This document shows positions 43,307-52,784 of a stretch of DNA of 64,000 nucleotides, piece by piece. Origin of the DNA: UMGS1696 sp964621755 (GTDB lineage Bacteria > Bacillota > Clostridia > Oscillospirales > CAG-272). The position numbers and the translations under genes are program-made. The stretch lies in NCBI GenBank assembly GCA_964621755.1, contig CAZUPI010000012.1, positions 5,307-69,306 on the forward strand, in the 5' to 3' direction. The notes under the pieces were generated by a model. The model was given only the letters and a program-made list of their open reading frames with translations, searched no databases and had not been told where the DNA came from. How positions within the stretch are numbered: position 1 is the first letter of the stretch; each line of letters starts with the position of its first letter.

Positions 43307-44887
43307 ATGTGTTCGATTATGGGGTACTGCGGTGCCGGAATTTCGGATAAAATTTTCAACGAGTGTTTTTCACGTACAATTTCCCGCGGCCCGGACATGT
43401 CGCGCGTCATCGATACTGGACGCGGACGGCTCGGCTTTCACCGCCTTGCCATCATGGGGCTGACCGAAGATGGGATGCAGCCGTTCGTGCGCGGTTCACG
43501 CTATGTTGTCTGCAACGGCGAGCTTTACGGATTCCGTAAATTAAAAAAGCAGCTTATGGATATAGGCTATACCTTTGTAAGCGACTCGGACTGTGAGCTT
43601 CTGCTGCCGATGTACGAGCAGTACGGCATTGATGTGTTCGCAAAACTTGACGCAGAATTTGCGCTCATCATCTACGACGGCGAAACCGATTCCTATATCG
43701 CCGCCCGCGACCCGATAGGAATCCGACCATTATACTACGGTTATTCCTCCGACGGAACAATCGTATTCGCAAGCGAGGCGAAAAATCTCGTTGGAATTTG
43801 TGAAAAGATTCTTCCGTTCCCTCCCGGACATTATTATAAAGACGGGAAGTTCATCTGCTACAACAATATCGGCCGCGCCGAACCGGTTTGCACAGACGAC
43901 CTCGAAACTGCCTGCCGCAAAATCCGTGAAAAGCTGACCATGGGCATTGAAAAGCGTCTCGACGCGGACGCGCCGGTTGGATTCCTTCTCTCTGGTGGGT
44001 TGGACTCTTCACTTGTATGCGCGGTCGCAGCGCGTCTTTCCAATAAGCCCATCAAAACCTTTGCTATCGGCATGAGTACCGACGCTATCGACCTTAAATA
44101 TGCGCGCCAGGTAGCAGACTATATTCACTCCGAACATACCGAGGTTATCATTACCGAAAAGGATGTCATTCAGGCTCTGCCGAATGTTGTTGCGCTCCTT
44201 GGAACCTACGATATCACGACTATCCGTGCTTCTATCGGAATGTACCTCGTCTGTAAATATATCCACGAAAACACAAATCTGCGCGTTCTCTTGACAGGAG
44301 AAATTTCCGACGAGTTGTTCGGCTATAAATACACTGACTTCGCGCCGTCTCCAGAAGAATTCCAGAAGGAAGCGGAAAAGCGTATCCGTGAACTGCATAT
44401 GTACGATGTGCTCCGCGCAGACCGCTGCATTTCCGTAAACTCGCTTGAGGCAAGAGTGCCGTTCGGCGACCTTGATTTTGTAAAATATGTCATGAGCCTC
44501 GACCCGGCAATGAAAATGAACCGGTACGGTAAGGGAAAATACCTCCTCCGCCGTGCCTTTGAAGGGGACCTTCTGCCGGAGGACATTCTCATGCGCGAAA
44601 AAGCCGCGTTCAGCGACGCGGTCGGACACTCCATGGTGGACGACCTCAAGAAATACGCGGAAACCCGCTATACAGATGAAGAATTCGAAACTCTTCGTAA
44701 AAAATACACACATGCCGCACCGTTCACGAAGGAGTCCCTCCTGTACCGTGAATTATTTGAAACCTATTATCCGGGACAGTCTGAAATGGTAGTCGATTTC
44801 TGGATGCCGAATAAGGATTGGGAAGGCTGCAACGTCAACGACCCGTCTGCGAGAGTTCTGTCCAACTACGGTGACAGCGGCAAATAA
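43307..44887 (+). CDS. asnB: Asparagine synthetase B, glutamine-hydrolysing
   Basis: A 526-residue enzyme that makes asparagine from aspartate, glutamine and ATP. After removal of Met, the catalytic N-terminal cysteine is Cys2 (MCSIMGYCG), with SRGPDMS and NGELYGF in the class II glutaminase domain. The synthetase half has the ATP-pyrophosphatase loop LLSGGLDSSL and LLTGEISDELFGY. The ATG at 43307 is required to expose Cys2 and has TTGGAGGA upstream; 30 in-frame codons before it belong to the leader. It ends four bases before an in-frame ATG and 23 bases before the gltB start, forming an asnB-gltB-gltD operon. Confidence 0.96.
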   Translation: MCSIMGYCGAGISDKIFNECFSRTISRGPDMSRVIDTGRGRLGFHRLAIMGLTEDGMQPFVRGSRYVVCNGELYGFRKLKKQLMDIGYTFVSDSDCELLLPMYEQYGIDVFAKLDAEFALIIYDGETDSYIAARDPIGIRPLYYGYSSDGTIVFASEAKNLVGICEKILPFPPGHYYKDGKFICYNNIGRAEPVCTDDLETACRKIREKLTMGIEKRLDADAPVGFLLSGGLDSSLVCAVAARLSNKPIKTFAIGMSTDAIDLKYARQVADYIHSEHTEVIITEKDVIQALPNVVALLGTYDITTIRASIGMYLVCKYIHENTNLRVLLTGEISDELFGYKYTDFAPSPEEFQKEAEKRIRELHMYDVLRADRCISVNSLEARVPFGDLDFVKYVMSLDPAMKMNRYGKGKYLLRRAFEGDLLPEDILMREKAAFSDAVGHSMVDDLKKYAETRYTDEEFETLRKKYTHAAPFTKESLLYRELFETYYPGQSEMVVDFWMPNKDWEGCNVNDPSARVLSNYGDSGK

Positions 44888-44910
44888 TGACGATGAAAGG
44901 GGAAAACAAA

Positions 44911-47900
44911 ATGAACCAGACCTTATATAGACCGGAATTCGAGCATGATGCCTGTGGTATCGGCGCGGTCGTGAGCATTGACGGTATTCCATCACACGGA
45001 ATCGTTGATGACGCTCTTTCGATTGTTGAAAAGCTGGAGCATCGCGCCGGACGCGATGCAACAGGCGAAATCGGAGACGGTGTCGGCATTCTCACACAGG
45101 TACCGCATGAGTTTTTTGTGCATGCTGCCGCGGATTCGGGCATCACACTCGGGGGCAGACGTGATTATGGCGTAGGAATGTTTTTCTTTCCGATGAATAA
45201 CCTCGCCTGCCGTCAGGCACAGAAAATGTTTGAAGTCATCTGCCAGAAAGAAGGTGTGAATTTCCTTGGCTGGCGTAAGGTTCCGACCAATACGGAAATT
45301 CTCAGCGAAAAGGCGATAGCCTCAATGCCGTATATCTGCCAGTGCTTTATCGGGAGACCGGATAATATCCCACAAGGCATTGATTTTGACCGAAAGCTGT
45401 ACGTGATACGCCGCGTATTTGAGCAGAGCAACGACAACACCTATGTTGCGTCCCTCTCGTCTCGCACAATTGTATACAAAGGCATGTTCCTTGTTCACCA
45501 GCTCCGCAGATTCTATCTCGATTTGCAGGACGAGACCTACATCAGCGCGATTGCTATGGTGCACTCCCGCTTCTCGACGAATACCACGCCGAGCTGGGAA
45601 CGCGCCCACCCAAATCGCTTTATTCTTCACAACGGTGAAATCAATACAATCCGCGGAAACGCTGACCGTATGCTTGCGCGTGAGGAAACCATGCATTCGC
45701 CTTACCTCAATGACGACATCGATAAGGTCCTTCCGGTTATCTCGCAGTCCGGCTCTGACTCTGCAATGCTTGATAACACCCTTGAATTTATGGTAATGAA
45801 CGGGATTCCGCTCCCGCTCGCCGTGATGATAACCATCCCTGAGCCATGGAAGAACGACCCGAATATCAGCCGCAAAAAGCGCGATTTGTACCGTTATTAT
45901 GCTACGATGATGGAGCCGTGGGACGGTCCCGCTGCTATCCTGTTCTCCGATGGCGATATTATGGGCGCGGTGCTCGACAGAAACGGACTCCGCCCAGCCA
46001 GATATTATATGACACGTGACCGCAGAGTTATTCTTTCGTCCGAGGTCGGTGTGCTGGACATCCCGCCGGAAAATATCATCCAGAAGTCCCGCCTTCAGCC
46101 GGGCAAAATGCTTCTTATCGATACCGTCAAAAAGCAGCTCATCTCTGACGACGAGTGCAAGGAGTATTACGCCGGACGGCAGCCGTATGGTGAATGGATC
46201 GATGGCCATCTCGTCTCGTTGGCTGAACTGACGGTGCCGAACCAGAGAGTGCAGACGCACACACAGACCGAACGCGACCGTCTTTATAAAGTCTTCGGTT
46301 ATACTTATGAAGAAATCACCAACGCCATTTTGCCGATGGCGAAAAACGGTGCGGAACCGACCGCATCCATGGGCACGGATATCCCCCTTGCTGTTCTGTC
46401 CGATAAGCATCAGTCGCTGTTCAACTACTTCAAGCAGCTCTTCGCTCAGGTCACTAACCCTCCAATCGACGCGCTTCGCGAAAAAGTGGTGACAGACACC
46501 ACCGTATATGTCGGCGCCGACGGAAACCTGCTGGAGGAGCTCCCGGAAAACTGTACCGTTCTGCAAATCCAGAATCCGATTTTGACCAGTGTGGATCTCA
46601 TGAAAATTCGCAGTATGAAGAAACCCGGGTTCGGTGTAGAGACGGTGTCCCTGTTGTACTACAAAAATACTTCACTTGAAAAAGCACTTGACCGTCTGTT
46701 TGTGGATTGCGACCGCGCATATCGCAACGGCGCGAATATCATCATTCTCTCCGACCGCGGAGTCGACGAGAACCATGTCGCCATTCCGTCCCTTCTCGCC
46801 GTATCGGCGATGGAACAGTACCTCATCCGCACAAAAAAGCGCACCGCAGTTTCCATTATTCTCGAAAGTGCAGAACCGCGTGACGTGCATCACTTCGCGA
46901 CCCTGCTCGGTTACGGCGCACGTGCGGTCAATCCGTACCTTGCGCACGAGTGCATCACAGAGCTGATTGACCGAGGGATGCTCGGTAAGGATTATCATAC
47001 GGCAATCGCCGACTACAACAACGCAATTTTACAGGGAATTGTCAAAATCGCGTCCAAAATGGGTATTTCCACTCTCCAGTCCTACCAGTCCGCGCAGATT
47101 TTTGAAGCGGTCGGTATCTGCCGTGAGGTAGTGGAAAAGTACTTCACCAACACGGTAAGTCCGGTGGAAGGAATCGGGCTTGCTGAAATCGGCGAAGGGG
47201 TAGAATGGCGGCACAGCCACGCGTTCGACCCGCTCGGACTGGGTGTCGACACCACGACTGACAGCATGGGCGCGCATAAGCTGCGCAATGGCGCCGATAC
47301 CGAGGACCACTTGTACAATCCGCAGACTATCATTGCCCTCCGCGATGCTACCCACAGCGGCTCTTACGCAAAGTTTAAGGAGTATACTGCTCTGGTGGAT
47401 GACGAACGTAAGCCGCACACCCTCCGTGGACTTCTTGAATTTGTATTTGATGAAAACGGCGGTATCCCGCTCGAAGAGGTGGAACCCGCGTCTGAAATTG
47501 TAAAGCGGTTCAAAACCGGTGCGATGTCGTACGGCTCTATCTCCGAGGAAGCGCACACCTGCATGGCAGTTGCGATGAATACGCTCGGCGGCAAATCGAA
47601 CTCAGGAGAGGGCGGAGAAGACCCGGCACGTTTTGGAACCGACAAAAACAGCGCAATCAAGCAGGTGGCGTCGGGACGCTTCGGCGTTACGAGTGAGTAC
47701 TTGATGAGCGCACATGAAATTCAGATTAAAATGGCGCAAGGAGCAAAGCCTGGTGAGGGCGGTCACCTGCCTGGGAAAAAGGTTTACCCGTGGATTGCCA
47801 AAACGCGCTATTCCACACCCGGCGTATCGCTTATCTCTCCGCCGCCGCACCATGATATTTATTCCATCGAAGACTTGGCGCAGCTCATTTACGACCTTAA

Positions 47901-49416
47901 AAATGCAAACCGCAGTGCTGGCATTTCGGTTAAGCTGGTATCGGAAGCAGGTGTTGGAACTATCGCTGCCGGCGTTGCCAAAGCGGGAGCGCAGGTTATC
48001 CTGATCTCCGGTTACGATGGAGGTACAGGTGCAGCGCCGCAGAGCTCCATTCACAATGCCGGACTTCCGTGGGAACTCGGACTTGCGGAAACGCATCAGA
48101 CTCTCATCCGCAACGGACTCCGTTCGAGAGTACGTCTGGAAACAGATGGCAAGCTGATGAGCGGTCGTGACGTAGCGATCGCGTGCATCCTCGGTGCAGA
48201 AGAATTTGGCTTCGCAACCGCTCCGCTGGTCACGATGGGATGCCTGATGATGCGTGTGTGCAATCTCGACACTTGTCCGGTTGGTATCGCGACGCAGAAT
48301 CCCGAACTGCGTTGCCGCTTCTGCGGAAAGCCGGAGTATGTCATGAACTTCATGCTTTTCATTGCCGAAGAGATGCGCGAAATCATGGCAAAGCTTGGGG
48401 TCCGCACCGTAAATGAACTGGTCGGCAGAACCGATTTGCTCCGTCCGCGTGAAAAGAGAATCACGGAACGCGCCGGAAAAATCGACCTTAGTGCAATCCT
48501 CGGCACACCGGCAAACATATGCTTCAACAAAGCGGATATTTATGATTTCGAGCTGGAGAAGACACTCGACGAGCACATTCTTCTTCCTGAATTTGAGCCA
48601 TACATGAAGAAGCGCAAACCGCACACAACGTCAGTAGAGGTATCGAGCATCAACCGCACTGTCGGAACAATTTTGGGCTCAGAGATAACCCGTCGTTTCG
48701 GTCAGACCCTCGCGGACGACACATATGTTGTCAACTGCCACGGCGGCGGCGGACAGTCATTCGGCGCGTTTATTCCGAAGGGGCTGACGCTGAACCTTTC
48801 CGGCGACTGTAACGACTATTTCGGTAAGGGCTTATCCGGTGGAAAGCTGACGATAGCGCCCGATAAAAACGCCTCCTTTACGGCGCGTGACAACATCATC
48901 ATCGGCAACGTAGCCTTATATGGCGCAACCGGTGGGGAAGCGTATATCAACGGCATTGCGGGCGAACGTTTCTGCGTTCGTAACTCTGGTGCGACAGCTG
49001 TCGTAGAAGGATGCGGTGACCACGGATGCGAATACATGACGGGCGGACGTGTCGCGGTACTCGGAAACGCAGGCAAGAACTTTGCGGCCGGTATGAGCGG
49101 TGGTATTGCGTACGTACTCGATGAAAATCACGACTTTTACCTGAAATTGAACAAGCAGATGGTGACGATGACATCTGTTACAGATAAATATGACATTGAC
49201 GAGCTGAAGTCTATGATAGAAGCGCATGTGGCGGCGACAGGCTCGGCGTTCGGCAAAAAGATTCTCGACTCATTTAACGAATATCTGCCGCAGTTCAAGA
49301 AAATCATACCGAACGATTATCACAGAATGCTGGTGACGATCGGCAGACTCGAAGAAAAGGGCATTTCACATGAGCAGGCAAAACTTGAAGCCTTTTACGA
49401 AACGTGCAAAGCGTGA
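44911..49416 (+). CDS. gltB: Glutamate synthase large subunit
   Basis: A 1501-residue GOGAT alpha subunit that makes two glutamates from glutamine and 2-oxoglutarate. The class II glutaminase nucleophile is Cys15 (EHDACGIG), exposed after loss of a short propeptide. The central domain, the FMN-binding barrel (about 800-1180, AHEIQIKMAQGAKPGEGG and SGYDGGTGAAPQSS), the 3Fe-4S cysteines (RVCNLDTCPVGIATQ plus a later C), and the C-terminal GxGxG beta-helix domain (about 1240-1480) are all present. It works with GltD encoded 25 bases downstream. The ATG at 44911 follows AAAGGGG. Confidence 0.97.
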   Translation: MNQTLYRPEFEHDACGIGAVVSIDGIPSHGIVDDALSIVEKLEHRAGRDATGEIGDGVGILTQVPHEFFVHAAADSGITLGGRRDYGVGMFFFPMNNLACRQAQKMFEVICQKEGVNFLGWRKVPTNTEILSEKAIASMPYICQCFIGRPDNIPQGIDFDRKLYVIRRVFEQSNDNTYVASLSSRTIVYKGMFLVHQLRRFYLDLQDETYISAIAMVHSRFSTNTTPSWERAHPNRFILHNGEINTIRGNADRMLAREETMHSPYLNDDIDKVLPVISQSGSDSAMLDNTLEFMVMNGIPLPLAVMITIPEPWKNDPNISRKKRDLYRYYATMMEPWDGPAAILFSDGDIMGAVLDRNGLRPARYYMTRDRRVILSSEVGVLDIPPENIIQKSRLQPGKMLLIDTVKKQLISDDECKEYYAGRQPYGEWIDGHLVSLAELTVPNQRVQTHTQTERDRLYKVFGYTYEEITNAILPMAKNGAEPTASMGTDIPLAVLSDKHQSLFNYFKQLFAQVTNPPIDALREKVVTDTTVYVGADGNLLEELPENCTVLQIQNPILTSVDLMKIRSMKKPGFGVETVSLLYYKNTSLEKALDRLFVDCDRAYRNGANIIILSDRGVDENHVAIPSLLAVSAMEQYLIRTKKRTAVSIILESAEPRDVHHFATLLGYGARAVNPYLAHECITELIDRGMLGKDYHTAIADYNNAILQGIVKIASKMGISTLQSYQSAQIFEAVGICREVVEKYFTNTVSPVEGIGLAEIGEGVEWRHSHAFDPLGLGVDTTTDSMGAHKLRNGADTEDHLYNPQTIIALRDATHSGSYAKFKEYTALVDDERKPHTLRGLLEFVFDENGGIPLEEVEPASEIVKRFKTGAMSYGSISEEAHTCMAVAMNTLGGKSNSGEGGEDPARFGTDKNSAIKQVASGRFGVTSEYLMSAHEIQIKMAQGAKPGEGGHLPGKKVYPWIAKTRYSTPGVSLISPPPHHDIYSIEDLAQLIYDLKNANRSAGISVKLVSEAGVGTIAAGVAKAGAQVILISGYDGGTGAAPQSSIHNAGLPWELGLAETHQTLIRNGLRSRVRLETDGKLMSGRDVAIACILGAEEFGFATAPLVTMGCLMMRVCNLDTCPVGIATQNPELRCRFCGKPEYVMNFMLFIAEEMREIMAKLGVRTVNELVGRTDLLRPREKRITERAGKIDLSAILGTPANICFNKADIYDFELEKTLDEHILLPEFEPYMKKRKPHTTSVEVSSINRTVGTILGSEITRRFGQTLADDTYVVNCHGGGGQSFGAFIPKGLTLNLSGDCNDYFGKGLSGGKLTIAPDKNASFTARDNIIIGNVALYGATGGEAYINGIAGERFCVRNSGATAVVEGCGDHGCEYMTGGRVAVLGNAGKNFAAGMSGGIAYVLDENHDFYLKLNKQMVTMTSVTDKYDIDELKSMIEAHVAATGSAFGKKILDSFNEYLPQFKKIIPNDYHRMLVTIGRLEEKGISHEQAKLEAFYETCKA

Positions 49417-49441
49417 GAAATGTCGAAAGGAGCAGTGAATT

Positions 49442-50923
49442 ATGGGAAAACCAACCGGATTTTTAGAATACAGCAGAGTAACGAATCGCACTGTTGACCC
49501 GCTTGAGCGAATCCACAACTTTTCGGAATTTCATCCGCAGCTGGACGCGGTAAAGAGACGGGAGCAGGGTGCGAGATGTATGAACTGCGGCGTGCCGTTT
49601 TGCCAGTCCGGGGTATCGTTTGGCGGCATGGTCAGCGGATGCCCTCTGCATAATCTTATTCCTGAGTGGAACGATGAGATTTTTAATGGAAATCATGAGC
49701 AGGCGTTAGCTCGTTTGCTCAAAACAAATAATTTCCCCGAATTTACCGGACGGGTCTGCCCGGCGCTCTGTGAAGCGGCGTGCACCTGCGGGCTGCATGG
49801 TTCTCCAGTGACAGTGCGTGAGAACGAGCTGTTCATTATCGAAAACGGGTTTGCGAGCGGATGGATGCGTCCCCGGATTCCGACAGTACGCAGCGGAAAA
49901 CGCGTGGCGGTGATAGGTTCGGGACCTGCGGGGCTCGCTGCGGCGGACCGTCTCAACCAGAGAGGACACACGGTCACGGTATTTGAACGAGACGAACGCC
50001 CCGGTGGACTTCTCATGTACGGAATTCCGAACATGAAGTTGGATAAAAGCATTGTTGAGCGTCGTATCAAGCTAATGGTAGCCGAGGGAATCGAGTTCCG
50101 CTGCGGCGTCAACGTTGGTGTGACGGTACCGGCGGAGGAAATTTTATCGGAATACGACGCAGTGATTCTGTGCTGTGGTTCCAAAACACCGAGAGATTTA
50201 AAAGTGACGGGGCGCGAGGCAGAGGGCGTACATTTTGCAGTAGATTTTCTGTCAGACGCCACACGCGAGGTTATTGGCGAAATCCCCAAAACACCGGTAT
50301 CAGCAGAAGGGAAGAATGTTATCATCGTCGGCGGCGGTGACACGGGAAACGACTGTGTGGGAACCTGCATCCGTCAGGGATGCAAATCGGTATACCAGCT
50401 TGAGATGATGCCGAAACTTCCCGACGAGCGTACGCCGGACAACCCGTGGCCGCAGTGGAAACGAGTATGCAAGACTGACTACGGTCAGGAGGAAGCCATA
50501 GCCGTATTTGGCGGGGACCCGCGCATATACGAAACGACGGTCAGCGAGCTGATAGCAGATGAAAGCGGAAAGCTCAGTGCAGTCAAGACCATCAAGTTGA
50601 AAGCGGTCAAAGATGCAGCGACCGGCAGAACAAAAATGGAAGAAATCGCCGGAAGCGAAGCAATCATGCCGTGCGAACTTCTTCTGATTGCGGCAGGTTT
50701 TACCGGATGCCAAAGCTATATTGCCGACGCCTTCCAGTTAAACCGCACCCAGCGCGGTAATATAGAGACTTTTACCGACGGTTACTCTACAAGTCTTCCG
50801 AAAGTATTCGCCGCTGGAGACGCCAGACGTGGTCAATCCCTCGTTGTATGGGCAATCTTCGAAGGTCGCTCCTGCGCCCGAGAGGTTGACGAATTCCTGA
50901 TGGGATATAGTAATATGATTTGA
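49442..50923 (+). CDS. gltD: Glutamate synthase small subunit
   Basis: A 493-residue NADPH-dependent subunit that passes electrons through FAD and two 4Fe-4S clusters to GltB. N-terminal cysteines are in CMNCGVPFCQSG, GCPLHN and CPALCEAACTCG. The first dinucleotide fold is VAVIGSGPAGLAAAD, and the NADPH fold is VIIVGGGDTGNDC. The C-terminus has FAAGDARRGQSLVVWAIFEG. The length is usual for bacterial GltD. AAAGGAGC precedes the ATG. Last gene of the operon. Confidence 0.97.
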   Translation: MGKPTGFLEYSRVTNRTVDPLERIHNFSEFHPQLDAVKRREQGARCMNCGVPFCQSGVSFGGMVSGCPLHNLIPEWNDEIFNGNHEQALARLLKTNNFPEFTGRVCPALCEAACTCGLHGSPVTVRENELFIIENGFASGWMRPRIPTVRSGKRVAVIGSGPAGLAAADRLNQRGHTVTVFERDERPGGLLMYGIPNMKLDKSIVERRIKLMVAEGIEFRCGVNVGVTVPAEEILSEYDAVILCCGSKTPRDLKVTGREAEGVHFAVDFLSDATREVIGEIPKTPVSAEGKNVIIVGGGDTGNDCVGTCIRQGCKSVYQLEMMPKLPDERTPDNPWPQWKRVCKTDYGQEEAIAVFGGDPRIYETTVSELIADESGKLSAVKTIKLKAVKDAATGRTKMEEIAGSEAIMPCELLLIAAGFTGCQSYIADAFQLNRTQRGNIETFTDGYSTSLPKVFAAGDARRGQSLVVWAIFEGRSCAREVDEFLMGYSNMI

Positions 50924-50942
50924 TGGCTGTTAGGAAAAACTT

Positions 50943-50976
50943 AGGGGGACTTTTTGAAAAAGTTCCCCTATTATTT
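50943..50976 (+). terminator. Terminator after gltD (palindrome family)
   Basis: AGGGGGACTTTTT pairs with AAAAAGTTCCCCT (one G-T pair) with almost no extra loop, followed by ATTATTTCCC. It is the cleanest member of the dispersed palindrome family. Confidence 0.8.
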
Positions 50977-51050
50977 CCCTTTCACAATAAATATGCGCAA
51001 ATTGCCGATTTTAGTGCATATGAGGTTTGAAAAACTCTAAATTCCGTCAA

Positions 51051-51138
51051 TTGATTTTTTTGAGAGTTTCTGATATAATAAAAGCATCGTGTAGCGGAGT
51101 GCGTAAATCCAGATTTTGAATGGGATTTACGCATTTTT
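51051..51138 (+). promoter_or_regulatory. Promoter and leader terminator of the second MATE gene
   Basis: TTGATT (51051-51056), 17-base spacer, TATAAT (51074-51079). About 15 bases after the expected start comes TGCGTAAATCC (51100-51110), 12-base loop, GGATTTACGCA (51123-51133), then TTTTT: an 11-bp perfect intrinsic terminator located before the gene. Expression thus seems to need readthrough, so some signal may control it. Confidence 0.7.
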
Positions 51139-51172
51139 GCTTATCGAAATTCTAAACGGAGTACAGTTAAGA

Positions 51173-52585
51173 ATGGACAAGAAACAATTAAACAATTTTC
51201 TTGAGACGGAAAGCGTCGGAAAGCTGATGCGCAAGTATTCGATACCGTGTATCATGTCGCTTCTGGTTGCGGCGCTTTATAATATTGTTGACCAGATATT
51301 CATTGCTAATGCGGACTACCTCGGGTCCTTTGGCAACGCGGCGAACACGGTAGTATACCCGCTGACTGTCGTGGCTCTTGCGATAGCGGTCATGATTGGT
51401 GACGGCTGCTGCTCGCTTGTTAGTATCAGCCTTGGAACTGGGGATAACGAGAGAGCGAAGCGCTGCATCGGAAACTCCATCATTTTGTCGATAGCGAGCG
51501 GCATTGTAATTATGCTTCTCTATTTCATTTTCCAAAACCAGATTATTACCATGTTTGGTGGACGCGTAAACGACGAAACTTTTGCCCTGTCAAAGGAGTA
51601 CTTTACGTGGATTACAGCGGGCATCCCGTTTTACATGTTCGGTCAGGCGATGAACCCTATCATCCGCTCTGATGGAAGTCCTCGTTTCGCGATGATGTCG
51701 ACTCTGGTAGGCGCCATTGCAAACATCATCCTTGACCCTATCTTCATTTTCGCATTCAAATGGGGCATGATGGGCGCTGCAGTTGCGACAGTTATCGGAC
51801 AGATTCTCACAGCAGTTCTGTCGATATGGTATCTGTTCCACACAAAAGCGATAAAAATCGACAAACACAGCTTCAAGCTGCAGGGAAACCTTATCAGACG
51901 TTTTCTCGCTCTTGGTATACCGAGCCTTTTGCAGCAGGTATCGATTGTCGCAGCAATGGCGGCAATGCAGAACATGATACTGAAGTATGGCTCACGTGAT
52001 GAGATTTTTGGACTGGAACAGTACGCGCATATCCCGATGGCAGTACTGGGCATTGTCATGAAATTCTTCCAGATTGTCATTTCCGTCGTAGTCGGTATGT
52101 CCGCGGGCTGCATTCCTGTGGTCGGCTACAACATTGGTGCAGACCATAAAGACCGCGTAAAGAAGATGTTTACCCTTCTCCTCATCGCGGAGGCATGCGT
52201 GGGAATCGTTGCTTTCTGCATTGTAGAATTCCTCCCTCATCAGCTCATCATGATCTTCGGCGCAGAAAACGAAAGTGTTTACTATACAGACTTTGCTATC
52301 CGGTCATTCCGTATCTACCTCTGCATGATGATTGTTGCATGCATCAACAAGGCAACCTTTATCTTCTTGCAGGCAATGGGCAAAGCACTCACCTCAACCG
52401 TCCTTTCTCTGATTCGTGAAATCGTATTCGGTGTTGGTTTTGCGCTTCTTCTTCCGGTCTTCTTCGGCCTCGACGGTGTCCTCTATTCTATGCCTCTTTC
52501 CGATATCCTTACCTTTATTGCTTCAATCATCATCATTGTTATAACATATAAGTCTCTGGGAAAAAGTAAGGAAGAAAAGGCATAA
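51173..52585 (+). CDS. MATE family efflux transporter
   Basis: A 470-residue membrane transporter with about 12 hydrophobic segments, unrelated in detail to the MATE at 5.3 kb. Typical stretches are IPCIMSLLVAALYNIVDQIF, RSDGSPRFAMMSTLVGAI and GCIPVVGYNIGA. It should export organic cations or toxins by sodium or proton antiport. The ATG at 51173 (MDKKQLNNFLET) is chosen, with GGAG about 11 bases upstream; an in-frame ATG at 51116 lies inside the leader terminator hairpin and is rejected. A 16-bp-stem terminator follows the gene. The substrate is unknown. Confidence 0.9.
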   Translation: MDKKQLNNFLETESVGKLMRKYSIPCIMSLLVAALYNIVDQIFIANADYLGSFGNAANTVVYPLTVVALAIAVMIGDGCCSLVSISLGTGDNERAKRCIGNSIILSIASGIVIMLLYFIFQNQIITMFGGRVNDETFALSKEYFTWITAGIPFYMFGQAMNPIIRSDGSPRFAMMSTLVGAIANIILDPIFIFAFKWGMMGAAVATVIGQILTAVLSIWYLFHTKAIKIDKHSFKLQGNLIRRFLALGIPSLLQQVSIVAAMAAMQNMILKYGSRDEIFGLEQYAHIPMAVLGIVMKFFQIVISVVVGMSAGCIPVVGYNIGADHKDRVKKMFTLLLIAEACVGIVAFCIVEFLPHQLIMIFGAENESVYYTDFAIRSFRIYLCMMIVACINKATFIFLQAMGKALTSTVLSLIREIVFGVGFALLLPVFFGLDGVLYSMPLSDILTFIASIIIIVITYKSLGKSKEEKA

Positions 52586-52624
52586 GGATTGGAATTTTGC
52601 CCCTGAGCTCTCAAAATATAAAGA

Positions 52625-52670
52625 AAGGGTGAAGTATTTCCTACCCGAAATACTTCACCCTTGTTTTTTT
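52625..52670 (+). terminator. Strong intrinsic terminator after the MATE gene
   Basis: AAGGGTGAAGTATTTC pairs perfectly with GAAATACTTCACCCTT (16 bp), followed by GTTTTTTT. Confidence 0.92.
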
Positions 52671-52720
52671 ATTGGTGATGAATTCAAACGCCTTCTACAG
52701 ATTGAAGGTTTTTGCGAGGT

Positions 52721-52752
52721 TTAGGGGAGCTTTTTTCCAAAAGCTCCTCTAA
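52721..52752. terminator. Palindrome downstream of the GH36-like fragment
   Basis: TTAGGGGAGCTTTT pairs with AAAAGCTCCTCTAA (14 bp, one G-T pair) around TTCC. It lies 33 bases after the minus-strand gene end and belongs to the dispersed family. Confidence 0.65.
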
Positions 52753-52784
52753 CCGTCAGATATCTTATGTACATCCCCCAAAGA

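Noticed and set aside
51116..51172. Upstream ATG start of the second MATE gene
   Set aside because: It lies in the loop of the leader terminator and would place unrelated residues ahead of the normal MATE N-terminus.
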